From: Saccharomyces mikatae IFO 1815
Taxonomy: Eukaryota > Ascomycota > Saccharomycetes > Saccharomycetales > Saccharomycetaceae
Direction of reading: 5' to 3'
DNA length: 64,000 bases
Assembly (NCBI RefSeq): GCF_947241705.1
Contig: NC_079263.1
Coordinates: forward strand, 372,001-436,000
The translations under genes and the position numbers were made by a program. Within the stretch, counting starts at the first letter, position 1, and each line of letters opens with the position of its first letter. The notes under the pieces were generated by a model. That model had not been told where the DNA came from, did not search any database, and worked only from the letters and a program-made list of their open reading frames with translations. Positions 8,667 to 17,974 of this stretch are shown here, piece after piece.

Positions 8667-8800
8667 TCATTACCCTTTACATTATCGATTCTCGCACTTA
8701 TACCTCCACCGGATTCGCTTAGTTTTTGGCATATTCTACCCGTTTAATAATTCCTGACATCTTCTAAACACTATATATGATATTTGGCAGCACGAATAAT
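8667..8800 (-). mobile_element. Degenerate delta-like LTR fragment
   Basis: Compared with the delta LTR next door, this stretch shares, in the same order and orientation, CATTA.CCT..TACATTATC and CATCTTCTAA.ACTATATATGATA, separated by dissimilar sequence. It looks like a much older fragment. Limits are approximate. Confidence 0.35.
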
Positions 8801-9275
8801 ACGGTCATTCCGTCTATACTTAACTTTTGCATCAAAATTATTATGAGGCTTTCTAGAACATCAAAGCATTGATCCCATTTAATAAGTTTTATATCCTATA
8901 AAAGACTTTTAAAGAAATCTCCACTCATGGTGTTGTTTGCGTTTGACGAAATTGGACTACATAAAGTTGATACTAATCTAGTTGACCCCCAGGACAACAC
9001 TGTCAAAGTTACGCAAGTTCGGTTGAATTAAAAGCTATATTATAGTAAAATTTATTAAGGTTCTACTGGGTTTTCTAGGAATAAAAATGACGCCTTGACG
9101 CAATATAATTTGGCTGTTACCCGTGTAAGTAAAGTGGCGTTGTCATGATTGTTGAAATCCGACCTCATCACCAAGTAAACAATACAAGCAAGGATAAGAA
9201 CGAATTTGTTTGTATATCCTCTGTTATTTGAATAAAGAAGTATCAACTTACCAAGAAAATTGATTAATGATAAGT
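8801..9275. other. CRP1 upstream region
   Basis: Intergenic. A Reb1-type TTACCCG lies at 9117-9123, about 155 bp before the CRP1 start. A 34-codon ORF (8927-9031) of unknown status is discussed in the findings. A 63-codon minus-strand ORF (9055-9246) shows nothing gene-like. Confidence 0.45.
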
Positions 9276-10649
9276 ATGAGCAACGATCTCACGTTTAACT
9301 ACACTTTCAGTTGGCCGGCTGGCCCTAAAGATGTTATCTTGACAGGAACGTTTGATGACTGGAGGGGCACATTACCCCTCGTGAAGACTGCTAGGGGCAA
9401 TTTCGAAATTACTATCCCTGTTAAGCTGGCTAATGAGCATGACAAGTTTCAATTCAAGTTCATTGTTGACGGGATTTGGTGCGTTAGTGACTCTTATAAG
9501 AAAGAGCATGTTAGTGAGGGGATTGAGAACAATTTCGTTCAAATTGTTGATTTGGTTGAAACACAGGAAATCGTGGGAGCCAGTAAAATTCCGGAGGCAG
9601 GTGGTTTGATATGTGGTAAACTGCCTCGCGCAACTGGTCCTCCTTCTACAAGTAATAGAAAGAAGAGCAAAAGGAACAACAAGAAAAGAAGATCTAAATT
9701 AAAGAAGAAGAATACTAAAAGCAATAAGAAGTCCAATGAGAGTTTGGATGATAATGGGGAAGGAAATGAGGAAGAAGATGGTGTGACTGGAACTACGACT
9801 GAAGATGCCACTGGCACCTCGAGAGAAGAAACTCCATTAGCGGAACCCATGGATTTTTCTAATGCATCTTCAGATAATTTTCACATCCTACCAATCGATG
9901 AAAATCTAAACGCCACTCAACTAAACAGTGTTATCGGTGGACCAGGACCAGTCCTTCTTCCTAACTCAAATGAAATTAAAGAGTTCACCGAAGTTCGAGA
10001 TGTGGATGCTAAGGAGTTAAACGAAAGGCTAAGCAAAAAGGAACAAGTTACAGAACCTGCTGTAGTCGAACCAAAAGTTGCAGAATCGATTCCTGAACCT
10101 TCACAAACGGATGATCCCATTGTTGAAATCAAGGAAGCCGCTCCTAAGGTACAAGGACTTGCCCCAAAACTAGAAGTAACTACTCCGGTAGAAAATGAGC
10201 CTGAACCTTTACCTACTCCAGATGCTCAAATATCTGTTCCCGAATCATCGAAAGTTGAGCCAGCAGAGAAGCATGAACTTACTGAGAACGCATTAGACAG
10301 ATCTAAAACAGGAGAGATGCAACCTAAGCAAGAACAAGTATTTACTTTAGATCCGATCGTTAACCAAGATTCTAAACCAACCTTAGCTGGAAAACGCGAA
10401 GTTGAAGGTAAGAAATCATCACAGGTATCTGAAGGAAAAGAAAAGAAGAAGAAACAAGAAGGAAACGAAATCAAAGAGGTCAAAAGGTCAGAATCTAGCA
10501 GAGAGAAGAAGTCTTCTACCAAAGTAGGTAGAAAGCATTCTATAAAAGTTCCGAAGAAGCAGACAACTTCTCCTCTGTCATCTACATCAGAAGAACCAAA
10601 GAAGAAAAAGACTGGTTTTTTCGGCAAATTAAAGAAGCTATTTAAATGA
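9276..10649 (+). CDS. CRP1: Crp1, cruciform DNA-binding protein
   Basis: Its S. cerevisiae orthologue binds cruciform (four-way junction) DNA in vitro; the cellular role is unclear. Residues about 8-95 form a CBM48/AMPK-beta glycogen-binding-like domain ([19 protein letters not shown]), as in Mdg1. The rest is low complexity: a basic block of K/R/N/S near 130-160, an acidic/proline-rich middle, and a Lys-rich end closing with the conserved [14 protein letters not shown]. The chosen ATG (MSNDLTF, A at -3) gives 457 residues; an in-frame ATG at 9267 (T at -3) would add three. The low-complexity part differs strongly from S. cerevisiae Crp1 as I recall it, whereas the CBM48 domain is well kept. 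Confidence 0.93.
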   Translation: MSNDLTFNYTFSWPAGPKDVILTGTFDDWRGTLPLVKTARGNFEITIPVKLANEHDKFQFKFIVDGIWCVSDSYKKEHVSEGIENNFVQIVDLVETQEIVGASKIPEAGGLICGKLPRATGPPSTSNRKKSKRNNKKRRSKLKKKNTKSNKKSNESLDDNGEGNEEEDGVTGTTTEDATGTSREETPLAEPMDFSNASSDNFHILPIDENLNATQLNSVIGGPGPVLLPNSNEIKEFTEVRDVDAKELNERLSKKEQVTEPAVVEPKVAESIPEPSQTDDPIVEIKEAAPKVQGLAPKLEVTTPVENEPEPLPTPDAQISVPESSKVEPAEKHELTENALDRSKTGEMQPKQEQVFTLDPIVNQDSKPTLAGKREVEGKKSSQVSEGKEKKKKQEGNEIKEVKRSESSREKKSSTKVGRKHSIKVPKKQTTSPLSSTSEEPKKKKTGFFGKLKKLFK

Positions 10650-11331
10650 GCTAGTCAAGTGATTGGTTTCCTATCGCTGAATCTTAGAAACGAAAAGAAT
10701 ATTTGAATATAATATCAATATTGGCAATAATAATAATTATAATAATCATAATAATAATAATAACAATAATAGTAATAGTAATAGTAATAATAGTAATTAT
10801 AATAATAATAATAATAGCAGTAAAAAATGGTGATGATAATGTTTGATTTGCCTTTTCTAGTTGTTTGATATTTTGTTTCACCCATTTTTTCTTGTCTTCT
10901 GTATGAGCCTCTTTGATATGTTAATCATTTCAAACACAACAAAACATAAAAAAAAAACACAGTTGAAAGAGAGTTTAACATGGCTGTATAGCCAGTGTAT
11001 TCAACATAAAGACGCTATAAAATATTCACATTTGTTAACAATACGTTTTATTTCAAAACATTAAAACTACCCGATTGAATACGAACTATTGCAGGCTTGA
11101 TGAGAGTGCTCATTTTCCTGAAAACTTATAAAAAGTATATGTGACACTCAGAGCTTTAATTAGCTTTAGGTCTTTGATAAACCAAGAACATTCACTGCAG
11201 TAATAGTTGATAAACCTTTTCTTTATGTTGCTTTCATAGGATATTTACAAGATACTCCCTATAACGTAAAAAAATTACATGTCATACAAAAAAAAATGAA
11301 AATGAATTTGAAAGTAATTAAAATTGACAGG
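10650..11331. other. CRP1/MRPL6 convergent intergenic region with AAT microsatellite
   Basis: A 682-bp convergent region. About 10725-10815 is an interrupted AAT/AAC/AGT trinucleotide microsatellite. ORFs read through it (Ile-rich on the minus strand) are artefacts of the repeat. I see no RNA gene in it. Confidence 0.6.
10725..10815. repeat. Interrupted AAT-type trinucleotide microsatellite
   Basis: Repeats of TAA/TAT/TAG with scattered C and G between the convergent genes CRP1 and MRPL6. Confidence 0.85.
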
Positions 11332-11976
11332 CTATTTGATTTTCTTATCCTTTAGTTTTATCGTTTCACCATTAACATATATTCCTTTACCCTTATACGG
11401 TTCTGGTGGGTGAAATTTCCTCAATTTGGCAGCAAAGAGAAGAACTTGTTGTTTATCACATCCTTCAACAATCAGAGATGTAGGAGCAGGTGATTTGACA
11501 ACAATACCTTCAGGAACATTCAACCCTTGTTTGATAGATGCACCAACTTTAACATTGACAAATTTCCCATCATTCTCTAATTGGGCCCTATAACCTGTCC
11601 CTACAAATCTAAGAACGGCAAGATGTCCCTCAGTAACACCAATGATATGGTTGTTTATAAGCGATCTTACTGTACCCCACATGGAACGCTGATGCTTATC
11701 CTCTGAATTCTGGACCACAACGTTCATTTTACCATGCTTTTCATCTCTGTCCAACTCCAAAAAATCGGGTACCTCCATGGAAAGTTTTCCCTTGGGACCC
11801 GTAACTATAATATTTTGTGATATATTCAGTGATGTTCTACCCTTTCTAATAATCCTGGGTATGGGCAATGCACTTATCGAAATTTGAACTCCAGGCAATA
11901 TATAAAGTGGTGAAGATCCCACTTGAGAGCGTAGAAAAACTGTCTGAGACAGTAGTCTTTTCTGAACGAACGACAT
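11332..11976 (-). CDS. MRPL6: Mitochondrial ribosomal protein uL6m (Mrpl6)
   Basis: Component of the mitochondrial large ribosomal subunit, homologous to bacterial L6. It has 214 residues. The N-terminal 20-30 residues are basic/hydroxylated without acids ([18 protein letters not shown]), a typical matrix presequence. Two L6 repeats follow (about 35-115 and 118-195), and the C-terminal L6 signature [14 protein letters not shown] sits near 192-205. It is divergently transcribed from IMP3 across a 275-bp shared promoter. Confidence 0.96.
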   Translation of the reverse strand: MSFVQKRLLSQTVFLRSQVGSSPLYILPGVQISISALPIPRIIRKGRTSLNISQNIIVTGPKGKLSMEVPDFLELDRDEKHGKMNVVVQNSEDKHQRSMWGTVRSLINNHIIGVTEGHLAVLRFVGTGYRAQLENDGKFVNVKVGASIKQGLNVPEGIVVKSPAPTSLIVEGCDKQQVLLFAAKLRKFHPPEPYKGKGIYVNGETIKLKDKKIK

Positions 11977-12120
11977 CGGCCCACCTAAATCCCTATATTA
12001 AGATTTTATGACCCTATTATGTGATCATCAATTATTCTATACTACTTGATTTTCCTCCTCTATAACCATATTGTCTCCTCCCATTTCCGCTTTATTTTTG
12101 ATTACCCTCTACTTTTTCAG

Positions 12121-12153
12121 TGAAATTTTTTTTCACAATCATAAGCTCATCGC
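12121..12153. promoter_or_regulatory. RRPE and PAC boxes upstream of IMP3
   Basis: TGAAATTTTTTTTCA (12121-12135) resembles the RRPE, and AGCTCATCGC (12144-12153) is the PAC box (GCGATGAGCT on the other strand). The pair, about 100-130 bp before IMP3, is the standard signature of yeast ribosome biogenesis promoters (Stb3 for RRPE; Dot6/Tod6 repression at PAC). Confidence 0.8.
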
Positions 12154-12251
12154 ATAGAAAATTCTTTTGAACATTCAATCATCTGAATGATTTAGATTAT
12201 TCTAAATAAACAAACAAAGGCGAAGCATACTAGACACGATATCAATTAATC

Positions 12252-12803
12252 ATGGTTAGAAAACTAAAGCATCATGAACAGAAACTTTTGAAGAAGGTAG
12301 ACTTCCTTGAGTGGAAGCAGGACCAAGGTCATCGTGACACTCAGGTTATGAGAACATATCATATTCAAAATCGTGAAGATTATCATAAATATAACAGAAT
12401 ATGCGGTGACATTCGTCGTCTCGCCAACAAATTATCATTGCTACCTCCCACTGATCCGTTTCGTCGCAAGCACGAGCAGTTACTACTAGACAAGCTATAT
12501 GCCATGGGTGTCATGACAACAAAATCCAAGATATCTGATCTGGAAAATAAAGTTACTGTTAGTGCCATATGTAGGAGACGATTACCTGTGATAATGCACC
12601 GATTAAAAATGGCAGAAACTATACAGGACGCAGTTAAGTTCATCGAACAAGGTCATGTTCGTGTAGGTCCAAACTTGATCAACGATCCGGCCTATCTCGT
12701 AACAAGAAATATGGAGGACTACGTCACTTGGGTTGATAACTCTAAAATAAAGAAAACATTGCTGAGATACAGAAACAAAATTGATGATTTTGACTTTTCA
12801 TAG
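12252..12803 (+). CDS. IMP3: Imp3, U3 snoRNP/SSU processome protein
   Basis: Essential nucleolar protein that, with Imp4, helps U3 snoRNA pair to the pre-18S rRNA. It has 183 residues as in S. cerevisiae. The start [21 protein letters not shown] is the conserved family N-terminus. An S4 RNA-binding domain covers about residues 107-170 ([32 protein letters not shown]). It ends IDDFDFS. The RRPE/PAC promoter fits its role. Confidence 0.97.
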   Translation: MVRKLKHHEQKLLKKVDFLEWKQDQGHRDTQVMRTYHIQNREDYHKYNRICGDIRRLANKLSLLPPTDPFRRKHEQLLLDKLYAMGVMTTKSKISDLENKVTVSAICRRRLPVIMHRLKMAETIQDAVKFIEQGHVRVGPNLINDPAYLVTRNMEDYVTWVDNSKIKKTLLRYRNKIDDFDFS

Positions 12804-13176
12804 TTTGGACTATCTATTCCTACGTTTTTACTTTGCGAATGGGATGTAGTATTTTTGAACATTGTGAAATTGCTTTGAGTAAGTAACTTGCCAGCAGATT
12901 CGAATGCCATGAGGTTTTAAGATGTTCAAAGGAGTGTAGACGTAAAAGATTCTCATATGTATAAAGAAGTAATATCTGTCCATGGGAAAATTACATACTA
13001 ACAGCAATGCGACAACCAGCATACAATGTCTTTTAATGAATATGCGTCAAACTTAAAAATACATTTAGAAGGAATGCTCTCTACATATTTTACTTAGTAT
13101 AAATACACAATTTGAAAATCTTTTCGATGAAATATAAATTTAACTATCCAATGGTTTGTCCTTTCACCACCAGATA
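12804..13176. other. IMP3/SKG6 convergent intergenic region
   Basis: A 373-bp convergent gap. It contains A+T-rich 3' sequences and I see no supported gene. Confidence 0.5.
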
Positions 13177-15366
13177 TTAATTAACAACATAATTATGAGA
13201 AGATCCTAATTGTCTTCTCAAATCATCCTGTGAACCACTATGAGGCAAAATGCCACCAACACTAGGTGGTTGAACGATGTCCGTCTCTTCTAATATCCCG
13301 CTAACACGAAGATTGTACTGCTGCTGCTGCTGCTGGAGATAAGTATTGTTTTGTGTGGTTAAACTGTTGTTCCTTGAATTCGTGGCACTTACACTTCTGA
13401 AAGAACCGGCTGGTTTATAGGATGGTTTTGCCGTTAAGTCTGAAGGATTTGTCATCACTACACTTTGTCTAAGTTGGTAAGGTGAGGGAACGGCCCCATT
13501 TTCACTGGACTTCATAAACTGACCTTGTCGTTGTGAAGCATAATAGGTATCGTTTGTTGGTGAATAAAACATTGCTGGATGATCTACGGGATTTAACGCA
13601 GTGCCGTTTAGTCTTGCGGTTTGTAATTGAAGAAGTTGTTGCTTGTTTGGTCTCTTAAAAGAGGTCAGTGAATGTGAAGAAACTGATTGAGCTAGATATG
13701 CAGGTGTTGGTAATTCTCCAATAGTTTCTAAGGTTTGGGGATGATTATATTGCTGTTGCTGAGGAGTTGGGGCACCATACCATTGTGGGTTTTGAACAAC
13801 TGGCACAGCATACCCTTGTTGTACATTTTCGTTATATCCAGAGGCGGGAGACTGTGAGTAGCCACCGTACACCGCCACTTGTTCATGTTTTTGACTTTGA
13901 CCTTGATAATCCACTGGCTGAATTGCCTCTGAATAAATCGAAGAAGCAATTCTATTAGAGGCTGCCGCTTCTATGTCATTCACAGCCAATGTATCTTTTT
14001 CAATGTATTGATTAGGTTTATGGTTCATTTTTGAAGCATATACTTCCGAAGTAGTATCTTCTTTTGGAAGTGCGTCTTGTGTCAGGTGTTTTGCTTTTGG
14101 AAACTCAATATTGTCAATACTATCATGATTGCTAACCTGGATGGAAGAGAGAGGATTATGGTCCAAATTATCGATCATAGTGTCATCATTCGATAGACCT
14201 TTTGCGTTGTCTAGCTTTTCCTGCCCCTTTATCATTGTTTTAGCTCTATCCAAATAAACTTGATAAATACTCTTCATTCTTTGAATATCTTCCTCCTCAT
14301 TAGGCGATAAACGGGACACATAATAGTCATCTTCTTCATTTTTGCTACCAGTACCATCATCCACGTGTTCAGGTTCTTTAATGACTTGAAGCTCGTAGTC
14401 ATCATTGTTACCAACCTGCAGACTCTTCCTATGAGTCTTTTCTGAAGCATCATCGAATTCAAACTCGAACGCGTCGTTGCCTGACAATCTATGTGACTCA
14501 TTCGAAATCTCTGTCTCCTCATCAAATCTAGTTGATTTACTCAATTCATTAGGTGAAGTTGACTGCTTGTAGGCAATTGCTGTGGCGGAACTGTGTGGAA
14601 TTTGATTATTATCGGTCACGCTATTGTGAGACTGAACGCTTCTACTCTCTTGGAATCTCGAGGATGCCCTCAATGGCGTATGATTAGAAAAATTATCCGG
14701 ATGCAGTGACGTTTGACTAGCATTTCTGGAATTAGCTGCCACTTTATAACCTCCTATCCCATCCCCTTGTACTTTCATCGCAAAATCTCTTAGACTACTA
14801 CAGTCATTTGACTCGTGTGGGAGCTGAAACGGGTCTACGTACCATGATCGACTAATAGCAGGTGGAGTAACGCTTCTCAGATTATATTCGCTACTATTCA
14901 TACTATTAGCAAAGGGATCTGAAGGTGGTAAAGGTTTCTCCACGAAGTCTTGCTGTGAGTCGCTGGAGTATGGATGATTCATTCCAGAAGAATAATCCTG
15001 TATTGCCGGTAAAAATTCTGAGTCCCCTTCGAAATCTGGGTCATTGTCTTCCTCAGCTTCTTTTTTACTTCTTCTATATACGATGTAAAGTATCACAGCT
15101 AAAACGATTATAATGACACCTATCGGTACCGCAACAGCTACACCGACAGTCACGCTGGTGCTATGACTCGAATTCGTGGGTTTTTGACACTTTTGCTTGG
15201 AGCCTGTACATTTGGCAGATTTACTACTATTCGTACTGGACGCTGAGGAAGGTGATGAATCACTATCATCTCTTCTAGTGAGCCTTCGGTAGACATAGGT
15301 CACGTTGGGGATAGTCACTGCTGAAGTTACAGATGACAAACTTTCATGCATATGGGTATGGTACAT
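13177..15366 (-). CDS. SKG6: Skg6, single-pass membrane protein of bud sites
   Basis: The S. cerevisiae orthologue is a membrane protein of sites of polarised growth, related to Tos2 and linked to cell-wall and polarity genes. The ATG at 15366 (MYHTHMHES) gives 729 residues; the codon before it is GTG and is not used. A short N-terminal extracellular-type segment is followed by a single transmembrane helix at about 72-97 (VAVAVPIGVIIIVLAVILYIVY) with a positive RRSKK stop-transfer. Then comes a long cytoplasmic low-complexity tail rich in S/N/Q, with a six-Gln run coded by CAG repeats (13318-13335). The family is fungal, and no enzymatic domain is visible. An SCB/MCB pair lies about 280-310 bp upstream. 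Confidence 0.92.
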   Translation of the reverse strand: MYHTHMHESLSSVTSAVTIPNVTYVYRRLTRRDDSDSSPSSASSTNSSKSAKCTGSKQKCQKPTNSSHSTSVTVGVAVAVPIGVIIIVLAVILYIVYRRSKKEAEEDNDPDFEGDSEFLPAIQDYSSGMNHPYSSDSQQDFVEKPLPPSDPFANSMNSSEYNLRSVTPPAISRSWYVDPFQLPHESNDCSSLRDFAMKVQGDGIGGYKVAANSRNASQTSLHPDNFSNHTPLRASSRFQESRSVQSHNSVTDNNQIPHSSATAIAYKQSTSPNELSKSTRFDEETEISNESHRLSGNDAFEFEFDDASEKTHRKSLQVGNNDDYELQVIKEPEHVDDGTGSKNEEDDYYVSRLSPNEEEDIQRMKSIYQVYLDRAKTMIKGQEKLDNAKGLSNDDTMIDNLDHNPLSSIQVSNHDSIDNIEFPKAKHLTQDALPKEDTTSEVYASKMNHKPNQYIEKDTLAVNDIEAAASNRIASSIYSEAIQPVDYQGQSQKHEQVAVYGGYSQSPASGYNENVQQGYAVPVVQNPQWYGAPTPQQQQYNHPQTLETIGELPTPAYLAQSVSSHSLTSFKRPNKQQLLQLQTARLNGTALNPVDHPAMFYSPTNDTYYASQRQGQFMKSSENGAVPSPYQLRQSVVMTNPSDLTAKPSYKPAGSFRSVSATNSRNNSLTTQNNTYLQQQQQQYNLRVSGILEETDIVQPPSVGGILPHSGSQDDLRRQLGSSHNYVVN

Positions 15367-15645
15367 CACGAAAAAAAACCTCTTCAGAACTTTGTGATAC
15401 TATGTGAGTTCAACGAGAGAATAGGGACCAAAAGAAATAATATAAAAAGAAAGCACTGAAAAGGCTTGATATGAATAAAAACAAGGTCTATCTCCACAAA
15501 AGCTATACCATGACTTTCTGGGATTCAAAAATTCTTACTAGAATGAAAAGAGAAAAAAAATACAGAAGAAAGTTTGACTTTTGATGTACTTTCCTATTTA
15601 GGTGAGCAGTTTTCCTGGAGCTACTGAAAAAAATGTTTGTCGCTT

Positions 15646-15678
15646 CACGAAACTTTTTTTGAATTCTTCAAAACGCGT
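15646..15678. promoter_or_regulatory. SCB (CACGAAA) and MCB (ACGCGT) sites between SKG6 and PEX28
   Basis: CACGAAAC at 15646-15653 matches the SBF site and ACGCGT at 15673-15678 the MBF site. They are about 280-310 bp upstream of SKG6 and about 265-295 bp upstream of PEX28. SKG6, a relative of the SBF target TOS2, is the likelier G1/S target. The rest of the 573-bp gap (15367-15939) shows no gene. Confidence 0.6.
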
Positions 15679-15939
15679 CAGGGTTATGATAGTATGTTAT
15701 TCGGGGTTTTAAGGATATACTAGGTTCATTGTTTTTTTGAACAGAAAAAAAAAGAAGGTCAAGTTAGGGTTAAGGGAATAAGTTTCATTATTTCCGTCGC
15801 GATGAAGTTTCCCTTTATTGTGACATATTGAAGAATAAAGCGTTTAATGAAGAATTGGAGTCATCAACAGATAAAAGTATGCAAAAATAAGAATAGGCGC
15901 ACAAATCTAAGCTAACAAGAGGACTGGTACATTCAGTAA

Positions 15940-17682
15940 ATGAGTGAGACTAGCTCAAGCCGCAGGAGTGCGAGCAAAGACGCCGTTAGATCGTACTTCG
16001 CTGGTAAGTACAACAAGGTGTTGGATTCTATACTGGAAGCAGAGGCAGCAATATCGAAATCGCCTAATATAGCTGAAAATTTGTCAGAAGGCTCAGCAAG
16101 TGGGAACTCTGAGATGAGCCATTCTTCTCTAGCCACTTCTTCCGCAACAAGCCAAGGAATTAGCAAGAAGGAGTTACTTCAACAAATTGCTGGTTCTCTG
16201 TTCAGTACATCCATTGAGCGGCTGAAGACCTCCCACTCATCTGATACGTCAGATCTGCCAGAGTATTCAGCAAATTCTCCGTATGAGGAGCAAGAATGTA
16301 GTGAGTGTGATGCGCACTTTAAATGTTCTGCACACTTTGAAAAGGCTGCTGACTACTATGAAGATGAAACCGAATTAGAACCGGCTCTAGAACCTACAAC
16401 TTCCAACAGTGAAAAAGATCCGTTTATCGATGTATTTTTAGATAAGCTGATTTCAAGGCTGGTCCCTGAAAAATTGCCGGAAAGGGAACATTTTAGTAGC
16501 AACACTACAATTGAGCATGATTTGGACACAGAAAGAGTCCCTGTGTTTTCTGCAACTACACTAGGTAGTAATTTCAAGAAATTGTCAAAGAAAATGGGCT
16601 CGATCTTTGAACTCCAAGACTCCATAGTTCGTCTACTGACTTGGAGAAACCCCACGGGAACGGTGACGGCGTTAATATTATTTACTTTGATATGTTTCAA
16701 TCCGATGTACTTGATAATTTTTCCTGTCTTCCGCTTCATTTATGGTATAGTAGTTCCTGGCTATGTACGCAAACACCCTTTACAGAGAAGTATATATCCT
16801 CTGAAACGGAATCATGGGTCATCGTTGTTATATGATGTATGTTATGAGGGAAAAAATGAGTACAGTTGCGGCCAACAATTCTTCTCTAAATCCTTCATGG
16901 ACACTTTGGAATCTAGGAACCAAGAAATGGAAGAGATATCTGAATTAGATAAAAAGCCCGAAAACACACGAGAATTAAAGCAAGGAATGAAAGTGTTAAT
17001 TAATTTACGTGATATGCAAGACATGACTTCTGGTACCCTTCATGTCATCGATGCCATTAATATTTTTCTTGGAAATTCTGCTAGTTTTCAAAACGAAGAG
17101 TACTCCACTAAACGATTTTTTGCAGGATTTCTTTTAGTCGTTTTCCTGAAAATTTTATCACCATTGATGAACTGGAGTTATGTGTGTAGCGTGTCTGCTT
17201 GGTGCTTGTTGATATACATGCATCCAAGAGCTCACTTAAAAATAGTTGATTTTTTCAAGAGGGGAAAGATGGGAAAAGAATACAAAGAATTGAAAAAGAG
17301 AGAAAATCAGACACATAACATGATATTTGATGAAACGCCAGAAATTAGATACATTGAAATTTTTGAAATATATAGGAAGGGTTTACTGCCCGACGAGTGG
17401 AGGTTTTTTCGGTTCTCCAATAGGATTTTCGATCCACAGGATCCGTATAGAAGAGCACAACAATTCCCACCAGGTGTGGATTCATTGGCTGACGTTACTC
17501 CACCTCCACACTGGACGTTTGATCCAAATTTTAGCTGGAAAATTGACAGTGATGTACATGGATGGGTAATAGAACGAGGTCTAAATTTGCCAGTAACGGG
17601 GGACTTCCTATTTGACCCAATGTTCAAAAGGAGAAGGCTGATACATCGTGTTATTAAGAGAGCATCACCGGTATCACAGTGA
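15940..17682 (+). CDS. PEX28: Pex28, peroxisomal membrane protein
   Basis: Integral peroxisomal membrane protein (Pex24 family) that with Pex29 controls peroxisome size, number and distribution and acts at ER-peroxisome contact. It has 580 residues, one more than I recall for S. cerevisiae. The N-terminal ~200 residues are acidic and Ser-rich. The Pex24p domain runs from about 215 to 500, with hydrophobic segments near 236-262 (TGTVTALILFTLICFNPMYL) and 387-425 (FFAGFLLVVFLKILSPL). A dysferlin-like C-terminal region carries the conserved W residues (PPPHWTFDPNFSWKID). It shares a divergent promoter with SKG6. Confidence 0.95.
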   Translation: MSETSSSRRSASKDAVRSYFAGKYNKVLDSILEAEAAISKSPNIAENLSEGSASGNSEMSHSSLATSSATSQGISKKELLQQIAGSLFSTSIERLKTSHSSDTSDLPEYSANSPYEEQECSECDAHFKCSAHFEKAADYYEDETELEPALEPTTSNSEKDPFIDVFLDKLISRLVPEKLPEREHFSSNTTIEHDLDTERVPVFSATTLGSNFKKLSKKMGSIFELQDSIVRLLTWRNPTGTVTALILFTLICFNPMYLIIFPVFRFIYGIVVPGYVRKHPLQRSIYPLKRNHGSSLLYDVCYEGKNEYSCGQQFFSKSFMDTLESRNQEMEEISELDKKPENTRELKQGMKVLINLRDMQDMTSGTLHVIDAINIFLGNSASFQNEEYSTKRFFAGFLLVVFLKILSPLMNWSYVCSVSAWCLLIYMHPRAHLKIVDFFKRGKMGKEYKELKKRENQTHNMIFDETPEIRYIEIFEIYRKGLLPDEWRFFRFSNRIFDPQDPYRRAQQFPPGVDSLADVTPPPHWTFDPNFSWKIDSDVHGWVIERGLNLPVTGDFLFDPMFKRRRLIHRVIKRASPVSQ

Positions 17683-17974
17683 CATACTCCCTTCTTTTAC
17701 TTGATCCTACATCAACTGTTGCTCATGATCTAACCCTCGGATTATGATTCCTTATATAAGTGTACCGTATTTTTATAGTTTAGATGAAGAACAAATTTGA
17801 AAGGTGTCATTAAACAAAATAAAAATGCAATCTTTGATATATAAATAATACAATTTTGTTCTAAACAAATGCTGAAGAAAGTAATAGTAAATGTGACGAA
17901 AAAAAACACACTAGATATAATGTCAATGTCCTGACATTGTCAAGGTTAAAAAGTGTAGGAAGTGGAGATAGATA

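Noticed and set aside
8288-8800. A gene equivalent to the dubious S. cerevisiae ORF YHR145C
   Set aside because: The region is LTR-derived and no conserved frame is seen; a protein gene is not supported.
9539-9850. 103-codon minus-strand ORF inside CRP1, rich in Ser/Leu/Phe
   Set aside because: Reverse reading of the Lys/Asn/Glu-rich low-complexity region of CRP1.
10684-10881. 65-codon Ile/Thr-rich ORF
   Set aside because: Translation of the AAT microsatellite only.
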